Origin: Porphyromonas pogonae
Lineage (GTDB): Bacteria; Bacteroidota; Bacteroidia; Bacteroidales; Porphyromonadaceae
Direction of reading: 5' to 3'
DNA: 64,000 bases
Assembly (NCBI RefSeq): GCF_036320655.1
Contig: NZ_CP143258.1
Coordinates: forward strand, 2,170,001 to 2,234,000
Shown one piece after another: positions 8,820 to 17,597 of the stretch (within the stretch, counting starts at the first letter, position 1; every line of letters begins with the position of its first letter). The position numbers were made by a program, and so were the translations under genes. The notes beneath the pieces are model-generated. The model worked only from the letters and a program-made list of their open reading frames with translations. It ran no database searches and was not told where the DNA came from.

Positions 8820-11800
8820 TGGCTTTGGTAAATCGGATTACTGTTTGGGCAAGTTCGGCATGGTATTTATTAATAAGCACATGCCCTCCGGGTAGCTCAT
8901 TAAAATGAATTTCCTGAAAATAATCTTTCCATAATTCTTGATTCTCTCTGATTATGGGTTCTTCTTCACGTCCCACAATTGAGTATAAAGGTGTTTTGAG
9001 CTTGGTATTATGAAATTCATATTTTACCATAGCTTTGGTATTTACTCTAAGCTCATGAATGTATTCGAGCCTTTCATCTTCTGATAAAGTCGCTATCACC
9101 TCTTCATTGAGTAGTACTGCAGCTGCAGTGTAATCGGAAAGATTATCATCATCACCGGAAAAAAACTGCATCAGATCGTCTCTCAATGTCGGAGGTGTAC
9201 CTCCAATCATAATGACACCAGACAGAGAAGCCCCTTTCCCTTCCAATATTTTACAAATGTCATAGGCAATATAGCAGCTGTAGGAATAACCTAAGATAAA
9301 AAGAGGTACGTTATCTCTCAGCTTCTCAATTTCACTAACCAAAAGTAAAGACACCTCCTCGACTGTGCTTTTAAGATCTCTATCATCGCCATGTCCCGGA
9401 AATTGTGCTGAGTATAAGTCAACACCATCAATAAAATTACCCGCAAACACATTGTACATACCGGGTGTTCCGGCAGCGTATGGCAAACAAATCAGGCGGG
9501 CGTATGGATTATCAGACTTCTTAATACATACAATGTTTTCAACCTCTTCTTCTGATTTATTCCCTACTAAAAGCTCAATGGTTGGTTTTTCAAAAAGATC
9601 TTTGAGTTTGATATCAGTAAAACCAGCCTCTTTGAGCTCTTTGATCAATCGTACAGATCTAATCGAATCTCCACCTACTTCCCAAAAATTATCTTTTATG
9701 CTTACTTCAGGCAATCCCAAAACCTTCTTCCAGATATGAGCCATTGTTTCTTCATCATGATTTCTAGGCTCTATCACATTTCTCTTTATCAAGTTTTGCT
9801 TTAGGTCTGCGATATGGGGCAAAAGCTTTTTGTCCGTCTTGCCATTGGCTGATATAGGTATCTGCTGCAGTCTCATCATAGCAGAAGGAAGCATGAAATG
9901 AGGTATTTGGGCTTGTATTATCTGCATGATATATTTATCTTCTAAATCTATTCCTGTGGAAGAAACATAAAATGCCACCACTACAGGTTGCTTATTTATA
10001 TCATATTGAACATCAGCACAAGCTTCCGTAATTTCAGGTACACTCAGCATAGAGTTTTCAATCTCTCCCAATTCTATTCTATAGCCCTTTACATTTACTT
10101 GAAAATCTTTTCTCCCCACAAAAACAATATCTCCGGTCACAGTCATCTTCACCAAGTCCCCAGTGTTGTATACGATATCATTGTTATCTCCCGTGAGAGG
10201 ATTGGGGATAAAAACCGATTTGGTTTTCTCTTCCTTATTTAGATAACCGCATGCAACGCCCGCCCCTCCAATATATAATATACCGGGGACATCGGGCAAG
10301 GTACATTTGAGATCATCATTGAGAACATAGACCTGAGTATTGTATATTGGTTTGCCGATGGGTACAGTGGTTAAATGACATTTCCCGTCATTTTCGATGG
10401 GAATAGGGAAAAATGTAGAAGCTACTGTAGTTTCCGTAGGTCCGTATTCATTGATAAATCGATGTTGCGGATAATACTCAAGCCATCTGTTTATATCAGG
10501 GACATTGATGATCTCAGCTCCTAGCATCACAGTCATAACGGGAGACAAAGAGACCGGCCTTTCCAAGAAGCCCATTGTATTGACAAGCATAGAAAAATGC
10601 GAGGGTGTTACATTCAAAAAGTTGATACGCTTATCGTCAATAAAATGCAACAGGACCTCAATATCCTTAGTATCGTTATCAGACAAAATATGTAATGAAG
10701 CCCCGGAGATAAAAGGAAGCCAATTAGATGTTACAGTCATATCAAAAGAATATGATGTAATCAAGGCAAAACGTTTTTCACAATTGACCTCAAAAGCTTC
10801 TTTTTCATAATTCAAGAAATTAGAAACGTTGCAATGCCTCAACATCGTTCCTTTGGGTTGTCCCGTAGACCCCGAAGTGTATATCATGTAAATGAGATCT
10901 TCAGGAACTCCTTTTCTATCAACATCGTCTGTGGAGCACAACTCAATGTCCTTGTATGTGTATTTTACGTATAAGTCGGGCAATGTAACATTTTCTTGTT
11001 CGAGCAAGATGCAAGATTTAATTTTCGATGTTGCCGACTTATTTATATTTTCGACGTGAATCCCTTGAGTAATCAAGATCTCAGCACCACAGTCGTCTAT
11101 CATATATTTAATCCTATCAGAAGGGTACGAAGGGTCAATAGGAACATATGCCCCACCCGCAATCATAATTGCTAACTGTGCTATAGGTAAATCAATAGTC
11201 CTATTCAATAATAATACCACCTTAGCATTACTATCGACGCCCAATCCTCGCAGAAAACGAGCCATCTGATTGGCCTTACCCCAGAATTGTTTATAAGTCA
11301 AAGAAGTTTCTCCGAAGGAAACAGCTTCTCTATGGGGATATAATTTTACAATATCATGGATCTGTTCATGGATGCATCTGTAAGGATAAGCATGATGGGT
11401 TTTATTAACACATTCCAGCAAATCTTTGTATGAATTCGAAAGAATATCAGCGCATGATCGATCAGCTAAAGCCTGACAATTATCTTCAGCAACCAACTGG
11501 TTTAAGATCGAAGTAAGCTGATCCGAAAGTTGATTGATAAATTCAGAGTCAAACAACTCTCTGACATAATTCCAATCGAAACACCATTTCTCCTCCCAAG
11601 TATACATCACAAGATCTATGTAAGTTCCCGGAGCACCTGTTTGGACATAAGGGGCATTAATAATAAAGTTCTCCGAAGAACGGCTAATGCCAGAAGGAAG
11701 CATATTGATAGAGTTACTGAAAATAATGGCGCTGAGAGAACTTTGTTTCAGTCCTTCCTGCTCGGCAATCCTTCTCGAAAGATCGATAGATGAAATAGGA

Positions 11801-14800
11801 TACTCAAGCATGACACGAGCAAAGGTTTCTATCTTACGAGCTATAGCTATAATAGATTCTTGAGGAGATGTTTGGATGCGTACAGGGAATATATCCAGAA
11901 AACTACCTAAGATGTTTCTTGCTCCGGGTAAATGTTGCTCACGGTTGAAAACAGGCATATTGATAATAAGGTCATTCTGTCCCGACCACAAATTCATCAA
12001 CTTAAAATAACATGCCATCAATAATGAATTCAGGCAGATTCCTTCAGTATTATGCGCTATATCCAAAACCTTAATCATCAATTGAGGAGAAAGTTCGGTA
12101 TGCAAAGTATTGAAATGCACATCACCTATCAATGATGGCTTCTGCTTCATGGGAAGCGAGATTTTTTCCGGCAAATTTTTAAATATCTTCAAGGCGAAAT
12201 CCATGGCATTTTGATAACGCTTTGTTTGCCTTCTGAATCTCTCCACAAATACATATTCCGAGAAGTTGAGACCTTTTTCCGGTACACTCTTAGGCTTCTC
12301 ACCTTTCAAAAACAGATCGTATACAGAGGATAGCTCCTGAATAAACTGAAAGAAACTAAACCCATCTATAATTTGATGATCGAGATGAATTATCAATTCA
12401 TATTCATCTTCTCTTGTTTTATATACTTCACAATAAAAAAGAGGATATTTTTTTAGATCAAAACGATAATCATGAGTAGATACATCCTTGGCTTTGAAGA
12501 AATATTCCTGTTGCAATTTGCTCATAGAGCTTATATCTTCATATCGGGTCTTAAAAGCAGGGTAATTCGGTAAGGTTATCATTTCAGGATTATCGGATTC
12601 TTCCCAAAGCACAGAATGTAATAAAGGATGACAAGAAATAAGGTAATTCAATGTTTCGTCCAAAACGGGTACGTCAAATCTCCCTGATATATGGGCTCTA
12701 CAAATTATGTAACAACTAAGCCCCGTAGGTTCATTACGAATAAAACTTTTACTGTGATAAAATAGAGTCTCCTGAAAATCCATCAAAGGAAAAGATTGCC
12801 CCTGATCGCTGTAATAACGCATCTTGATTGTACCTGCGATGTCTCTTACAGTGCTTTTGTCCTGAATATCATCCAATGCTATACGGTCAAAGACTTCTGT
12901 AATTTTCAACATCACTTTATGGACTGTAGCAAAAGATGTAGCTTTGGAAATAAATGATTCTGTATAATTCAAATCCTCAAACGGAATACAAAGTTCCTCA
13001 CAGATAAACTCTCGTACCAACATTTCATATTCATTTGCAGGAGATTGTATATCTGTGGTAAATAATTTCTCAAAATATTCTATTTGTGAACCTAACAAAG
13101 GATATTTATAAAAAAAGCTATTTTCAAGCTTTATGTCTAGTCTCTCTTCTATTGCAGACACCGCAACAACGCTTCTGATAGAGTCACCCCCAAGAGCAAA
13201 AAAGTTGTCTGTTAATTTTATTTCGGAAGAGATTTCCAACGCTTTATTCCATATCCCCTGTAATAAGTTCTTATAGTCCATATTTTGGTTTTTATTTTTT
13301 TGTGCAATAATAAAATCAGTATATTTCCCTTGCTCAAAATACTGTGCCATGGCTCTACGCATTATTTTGGAGCTTGAGGTTTTGGGAATATCTCCCTTTT
13401 TGATATTCATGGTTACTTCTGGCATAAAGCCGACTTTTTGTAAAAGAAAGTCATTGCAATCATCTGCCAAATGTGCCAATTGTACATCAGATAGGTTGGT
13501 AGACGAAATAAGGAAATGAAGCACAATCTCACGCTTTTCCTCTTGAGAATAAAAGGATGTAAAAACAGATTTTTCTATATGAGAAGAAAATCTATCAAGA
13601 ATACATGACTCCAGATCGAAGGGGTGATAATTTTGCCCATTGACAATGATAACTTCCTTCTTTCGCCCCACGATATACAAGATATTATCAGAGTCTAAAA
13701 AACCTAGATCTCCCGTACTGAGCCATCCATCATGCAAAACTTCCGCAGTAGCAACATCATTGTTATAGTACCCTTTCATCACGCAATCACCTCTTACTTG
13801 TATTTCACCTAATACCATGGGTGCCTGCTCAATCGTACCACCATCCGTAATGCGCATTTCCAATCCCGGTAGAATTTGGCCTGCGCTCACAAATTCGCAA
13901 AAAGACTCTCGCCCAGATGCCAATCGGATTATATCTTTATAAAATAGATCACGGTTGATTCGGATTGTTTTATCTCCTTGTCCCGGTGTAGTTGTAGATA
14001 TAATCAATGTAGTCTCGGCCATACCATACCCAGGTCGAAAGGCAGCTCTATCAAGTCCTAACCTGAATAGTGGGTCCAAACCTGCATACAAATTAGAGGG
14101 CACCATTTCGGCCCCTATAGAAAGGGTTTTTACTGTGGATAAGTCGTAGTCATAATCAATACCATCATGCCTACTCATCTTACTTATCAATATTTCTAAT
14201 CCGGAGGGAGTAGTACCTCCACAAATAGTAACCTTGTAATCAGTTATCTTACGTAAATAAATGAGTGGATCTCGTAAATAAGTAAATGGTTCTATTTTGA
14301 TTTCCGTAATACAATTATATACGGACAAGAGATGATTGCCAAACAAACCGTAATCATGATAATAAGGCATCCAATGAATAAGGATATCATCAGAAATAAT
14401 ATTGTCCGCCATAGTTTTCATCCTTAGGTTTGTAATAATATTTTTACTGCTAAGCATTACCCCTTTGGGACAGCCGGTACTACCGGAAGAGAACTGTACC
14501 ACAACCAATTCATCCTCCTCCGTATCGTTGGGATATAAGGGTAGAAAATCATTCTGAATTTCAGCTTGGTTAATAACCTCTCCGGCATAGAAGGCATCCT
14601 TATTATGATTCTGGTATTCCTGAACCAATTCTCTATCACTAGATATAAGAATGGCAGAGTCCAAAAACCGAAAGGCATTCTTTAACCTCTCACAAGCAAT
14701 ACCTTTTTTATCTTTCTGCAGCACCGAAGGCATTAGTACAGGTACGCAACGAGCCATTACACTAGCCCAAAAAAGTAAAATGAAATCTGCAGACGTGTCT

Positions 14801-14985
14801 ACGGAAACTATTATCTTGGATTTTGGCTTAATATTTAAATCTCGCACTAATACATGTGCTATTTTACAGCTCTTAAAATATAATTCTTTGTATGAAAGGA
14901 AAAGATCTTGTTTACCATGATTGACTACTATAAGACCTTTTTCCGGAGTGTTTATTGCTGCTTCGTGTAATAAATTAATTAGCAT
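8812..14985 (-). CDS. Nonribosomal peptide synthetase: FAAL-PCP-(degenerate carrier)-C/Cy-A-PCP-TE
   Basis: A 2057-aa multidomain enzyme. Residues 1-560 are a fatty acyl-AMP ligase-like domain (SSGSTG 166-171, WMPYYHDYGLFG 205-216, GQNYHPFDLE 450-459). A carrier follows with Ser602 in GGDS. Residues 650-720 look like a second carrier in which GGDS is replaced by KATS (Ser684). A condensation domain spans about 728-1165 with DHQIIDGFS at 869-877, which fits the heterocyclization pattern DxxxxDxxS while keeping the condensation His870. Then come adenylation (SGSTG 1371-1375, FDMTV 1414-1418, NEYGPTETT 1512-1520), a carrier with Ser1774, and a thioesterase (GYSYS with Ser1901, His2035). It probably joins one acyl or aryl acid to one amino acid and releases it. 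The amino acid was not predicted. Confidence 0.92.
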   Translation of the reverse strand: MLINLLHEAAINTPEKGLIVVNHGKQDLFLSYKELYFKSCKIAHVLVRDLNIKPKSKIIVSVDTSADFILLFWASVMARCVPVLMPSVLQKDKKGIACERLKNAFRFLDSAILISSDRELVQEYQNHNKDAFYAGEVINQAEIQNDFLPLYPNDTEEDELVVVQFSSGSTGCPKGVMLSSKNIITNLRMKTMADNIISDDILIHWMPYYHDYGLFGNHLLSVYNCITEIKIEPFTYLRDPLIYLRKITDYKVTICGGTTPSGLEILISKMSRHDGIDYDYDLSTVKTLSIGAEMVPSNLYAGLDPLFRLGLDRAAFRPGYGMAETTLIISTTTPGQGDKTIRINRDLFYKDIIRLASGRESFCEFVSAGQILPGLEMRITDGGTIEQAPMVLGEIQVRGDCVMKGYYNNDVATAEVLHDGWLSTGDLGFLDSDNILYIVGRKKEVIIVNGQNYHPFDLESCILDRFSSHIEKSVFTSFYSQEEKREIVLHFLISSTNLSDVQLAHLADDCNDFLLQKVGFMPEVTMNIKKGDIPKTSSSKIMRRAMAQYFEQGKYTDFIIAQKNKNQNMDYKNLLQGIWNKALEISSEIKLTDNFFALGGDSIRSVVAVSAIEERLDIKLENSFFYKYPLLGSQIEYFEKLFTTDIQSPANEYEMLVREFICEELCIPFEDLNYTESFISKATSFATVHKVMLKITEVFDRIALDDIQDKSTVRDIAGTIKMRYYSDQGQSFPLMDFQETLFYHSKSFIRNEPTGLSCYIICRAHISGRFDVPVLDETLNYLISCHPLLHSVLWEESDNPEMITLPNYPAFKTRYEDISSMSKLQQEYFFKAKDVSTHDYRFDLKKYPLFYCEVYKTREDEYELIIHLDHQIIDGFSFFQFIQELSSVYDLFLKGEKPKSVPEKGLNFSEYVFVERFRRQTKRYQNAMDFALKIFKNLPEKISLPMKQKPSLIGDVHFNTLHTELSPQLMIKVLDIAHNTEGICLNSLLMACYFKLMNLWSGQNDLIINMPVFNREQHLPGARNILGSFLDIFPVRIQTSPQESIIAIARKIETFARVMLEYPISSIDLSRRIAEQEGLKQSSLSAIIFSNSINMLPSGISRSSENFIINAPYVQTGAPGTYIDLVMYTWEEKWCFDWNYVRELFDSEFINQLSDQLTSILNQLVAEDNCQALADRSCADILSNSYKDLLECVNKTHHAYPYRCIHEQIHDIVKLYPHREAVSFGETSLTYKQFWGKANQMARFLRGLGVDSNAKVVLLLNRTIDLPIAQLAIMIAGGAYVPIDPSYPSDRIKYMIDDCGAEILITQGIHVENINKSATSKIKSCILLEQENVTLPDLYVKYTYKDIELCSTDDVDRKGVPEDLIYMIYTSGSTGQPKGTMLRHCNVSNFLNYEKEAFEVNCEKRFALITSYSFDMTVTSNWLPFISGASLHILSDNDTKDIEVLLHFIDDKRINFLNVTPSHFSMLVNTMGFLERPVSLSPVMTVMLGAEIINVPDINRWLEYYPQHRFINEYGPTETTVASTFFPIPIENDGKCHLTTVPIGKPIYNTQVYVLNDDLKCTLPDVPGILYIGGAGVACGYLNKEEKTKSVFIPNPLTGDNNDIVYNTGDLVKMTVTGDIVFVGRKDFQVNVKGYRIELGEIENSMLSVPEITEACADVQYDINKQPVVVAFYVSSTGIDLEDKYIMQIIQAQIPHFMLPSAMMRLQQIPISANGKTDKKLLPHIADLKQNLIKRNVIEPRNHDEETMAHIWKKVLGLPEVSIKDNFWEVGGDSIRSVRLIKELKEAGFTDIKLKDLFEKPTIELLVGNKSEEEVENIVCIKKSDNPYARLICLPYAAGTPGMYNVFAGNFIDGVDLYSAQFPGHGDDRDLKSTVEEVSLLLVSEIEKLRDNVPLFILGYSYSCYIAYDICKILEGKGASLSGVIMIGGTPPTLRDDLMQFFSGDDDNLSDYTAAAVLLNEEVIATLSEDERLEYIHELRVNTKAMVKYEFHNTKLKTPLYSIVGREEEPIIRENQELWKDYFQEIHFNELPGGHVLINKYHAELAQTVIRFTKANV

Positions 14986-15325
14986 TCAGGTTTTGTTTTT
15001 AACAAATTTCCTGATTGTTGCCTTAATACACAATACCAATGAATATGTATTTAAAACAGACGAGATCTATTAATCAGTAAAATATAAAAACGTATAAATC
15101 AATACATAATACCAGCCAAAACTTGCGATAAAAGAACACCAAAGCAAACCCGTTCTTTTATAAAGGACAGAAAACACTGTTCTCTGTACCTACATATTAT
15201 TAATGGAAATATGCATTTTAAATGAGATAAAACAGTTCTGGGGAAGAAATACTCCTATGCAGACATGATAATGGCATTGGGGATCAATAATAACCATTAA
15301 TCTTTTTGCTCCCAACTTGTATCCC
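14986..15325. other. Leader region upstream of the synthetase operon
   Basis: This AT-rich stretch must hold the promoter of the synthetase operon on the minus strand, but I find no good TTTG/TAnnTTTG pair. TGATAAT at 15266-15272 is half of a Fur-like site only. No gene, tRNA or convincing riboswitch is visible. Confidence 0.5.
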
Positions 15326-15459
15326 ATATTTTTCTAACTAGGTTTTAATATTTTTCTAACTAAGCTCCGATATTTTCTTAACTAGCAATTTCAAAATCCC
15401 TAGTTAGAAAATTATTAAAACCTAACTAGAAAAATAATGAAGGGTAACTAAGAAAATAA
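15326..15459. repeat. 22-bp-period array 2: six TAACTA/TAGTTA cores
   Basis: The hexamer TAACTA (or its complement TAGTTA) starts at 15335, 15357, 15379, 15401, 15423 and 15445, every step exactly 22 bp. The first three copies are preceded by ATATTTTTC or TATTTTCT; the last three are followed by GAAAATTATT, GAAAAATAAT or AGAAAATAAG, so the array is an inverted repeat around about 15393. It matches array 1 at 1467-1578 in core, period and flanks, and sits between the synthetase operon and the cytolysin-like gene. Confidence 0.87.
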
Positions 15460-15579
15460 GGCAGAATACAAACACTCAAATAAATTTCAATTACCCTTGA
15501 ATTAATAATAAAACTGAATCCATCTGGTATAGCAATATAATCATAGTAAAAGAGTCTCATTCCCGGATAATCAATAAAA

Positions 15580-15610
15580 AACCGGCATATCCCGTATGGG
15601 AATGCCGGTT
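15580..15610 (-). terminator. Rho-independent terminator of the cytolysin-like gene
   Basis: AACCGGCAT (15580-15588) pairs with ATGCCGGTT (15602-15610). Read on the minus strand the stem is followed by a run of T, 34 bp after the stop codon. Confidence 0.8.
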
Positions 15611-15643
15611 ATTTGAGGTTAATATCTTTTACTATACCATATT

Positions 15644-17341
15644 CTAATTAGCATTCGCTATCCCGATGCTTTTAAGTTTGGTATTTCCTTTCATGTAGTA
15701 TATTTCAGCTACTTTGATATGTGCCTCTATGCTAACGCCACGTCCGTTGGATCCGATAACAAAGTGAGGATCTTCCGATTTAACTAATGTTACCAAATCG
15801 GCAATAGAGCGTTCCTGATAGAACTCCCCGTAATCTTTGTCTTTTGCCGGATGATCATTATCATATAAATGAGTGTAGAATTTCAAACGAGTACGTACAA
15901 ATTCTTCAAATGACATATCTTTGGGCTTAGTAATAGTGATAACGGTATTAGGCTCTTTGAGCGAAACAAGTTGTCCTTTGTTTAGGTTGATATAATTGTC
16001 TCTTTTGTGATTGAAAAACTCTGCTGTAACGCCACCGACAGAAGCCCATCCTTTTCCATAAACTTCAAATTGTCCGGTTTCTGTTAGGCCGCTTCCATTG
16101 GCTTTCAAAGCATCCATATTTACAACAATACCAATCTTATCAAATTCCGGGACAAAATCTCTGCGAGTTACAGAGTATTCGGTAGAGGCAACTACACGTG
16201 CCAAGGAATTGTCTGAAGCATAACGCATAGAGAAGCTGATGGGAGTAATCTCTTGCATGGGCACTTTGGCAGTCATGAATTTCAAGAAGCCTTTCCAGCC
16301 ATTTGTAAGTGGTTCATTATGGATACTGGCACTTCCTCCGATAACGGTAACATTGATTTTACTATCCTCCAAAACTTTCTTGTATTTTTGGTCCAATTCC
16401 CCCTTAGCATCCATAACTTTTACAGCAACATTGAGAGCTGTGCGCACTTCAGCCAAAGAGTGCTTAGTATCGATACTCATAAAGATCATGCGACCATAAT
16501 TGATATTGCTCACATAAGCCGGCTTATAAGTATTGATATATTGAGTATCCACTTTTGAGAAAATTGTAGGAGATTTGGGCACATCCATCGTCACAGAATA
16601 TTGCTTCTGAATAAATTTGGCTAGGATGTGATTTTCTGATTTATTAAAATCAAAACCCAAACTACCGGCAACATCTACCATCTTATGTTTGAAGCTAGCA
16701 CCAATTTTGAGCAAGGCTTCTTCTTTAGACTCTACAGACTCTAAGCTATGCATAGCAGTTACCGCACCTTCTTTGTAATTGAGACGTGCCCATTCATTGA
16801 ATTGCTGACGATAATCACTCATGCGTATGTTGCGCACAGTTTTGGTCACAGATTCAGGCTTTTCTTTAGGGTCAAGGACTTTACTGATTGAGAAAGTAAC
16901 ATCCCCCACTTCACAATCACTCACGGCAGCATATGTACCATCAGCAATAGTGCTTCCTTTGATCACACAGCCGGGGTACAAAATGTCTACTGTAGGGTCA
17001 AGTAAAATAGTCTCATCAAACATTTGAGATAGTTTGTAGTCTCTCTTGGTAGTAACCCAAAAACCGGGAATGCCATTTACATTGGCATTTTCACGTTTCA
17101 CGACTACAGGTTCCGAAACGGGAGCAGGCTTATTGCCATTAGGTAATGAGCCTTCATTAACGCTTCTTAGGCCCGGAGGGTTTTGCAATCCATTAAGATA
17201 ATCTTTGATGTGCAATGCATTGGTAATGATTCGGTTGTTGTTTTTGTCTCCGGAATTACCGGGCCCCCTATCTGCGCTACAACTACCCAAACTAAATGAT
17301 AAAACAGCAAGGGATAAAAAAGAGATTAAATTCCTTTTCAT
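15644..17341 (-). CDS. Cholesterol-dependent-cytolysin-like pore-forming lipoprotein
   Basis: A 565-aa protein with a lipobox ending at Cys21 (SFSLGSC). Thiol-cytolysin family segments appear in order: DPTVDILYPGCVIKG (115-129), TFSIS (149-153), SMRYASDN (371-378), QKQYSVTMDVP (245-255), PAYVSNINYGRMIFMS (274-289), VTVIGG (331-336) and STEYSV (386-391). These cover the pore-forming core of domains 1-3. The C-terminal 140 residues contain no tryptophan-rich undecapeptide (only one Trp, at 432), so cholesterol binding through that loop is unlikely. This places it with CDC-like proteins of Bacteroidota. Ser/Gly/Asn-rich residues 22-90 are probably a linker. It lies behind a fimbrial operon but is separated by a hairpin. 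The target membrane is unknown. Confidence 0.82.
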   Translation of the reverse strand: MKRNLISFLSLAVLSFSLGSCSADRGPGNSGDKNNNRIITNALHIKDYLNGLQNPPGLRSVNEGSLPNGNKPAPVSEPVVVKRENANVNGIPGFWVTTKRDYKLSQMFDETILLDPTVDILYPGCVIKGSTIADGTYAAVSDCEVGDVTFSISKVLDPKEKPESVTKTVRNIRMSDYRQQFNEWARLNYKEGAVTAMHSLESVESKEEALLKIGASFKHKMVDVAGSLGFDFNKSENHILAKFIQKQYSVTMDVPKSPTIFSKVDTQYINTYKPAYVSNINYGRMIFMSIDTKHSLAEVRTALNVAVKVMDAKGELDQKYKKVLEDSKINVTVIGGSASIHNEPLTNGWKGFLKFMTAKVPMQEITPISFSMRYASDNSLARVVASTEYSVTRRDFVPEFDKIGIVVNMDALKANGSGLTETGQFEVYGKGWASVGGVTAEFFNHKRDNYINLNKGQLVSLKEPNTVITITKPKDMSFEEFVRTRLKFYTHLYDNDHPAKDKDYGEFYQERSIADLVTLVKSEDPHFVIGSNGRGVSIEAHIKVAEIYYMKGNTKLKSIGIANAN

Positions 17342-17421
17342 AGAAATTAAAGGTTTTAATGGTTAATATACTTTTAGCCTAAGAAGGCTGGATAAATACA
17401 GGTTTATCAACAAATATATAA

Positions 17422-17460
17422 TAATCTTGACGAAATGGCAAATGCCATTTCATCAAGATT
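17422..17460 (-). terminator. Strong hairpin between the fimbrial operon and the cytolysin-like gene
   Basis: An 18-bp stem with one mismatch and a 2-nt loop: AATCTTGACGAAATGGCA and TGCCATTTCATCAAGATT, followed on the minus strand by an A/T-rich run. It probably ends most fimbrial transcripts. Confidence 0.65.
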
Positions 17461-17597
17461 ATTCCTTTTCGGTCAAAAAACAACCGCTTTTACACAAAAC
17501 CTCGTAATCTTAGTACAAATCTCAACGATATAGCTACATCCCAAAAAGATTATTTGCACAGGTGATTTTCCAACTATAAATCAATTATATGTAAAAT

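Noticed and set aside
15264-15282. Fur-box-like sequence upstream of the synthetase (ATGATAATGGCATT)
   Set aside because: Only one half-site agrees with the consensus; the second half does not match, so iron regulation cannot be claimed from it.
17480-17560. TTTG and GAGATTTG pair as promoter of the cytolysin-like gene
   Set aside because: The -7 box lacks the TA and the spacing is 18 nt, so the match is too weak to list.
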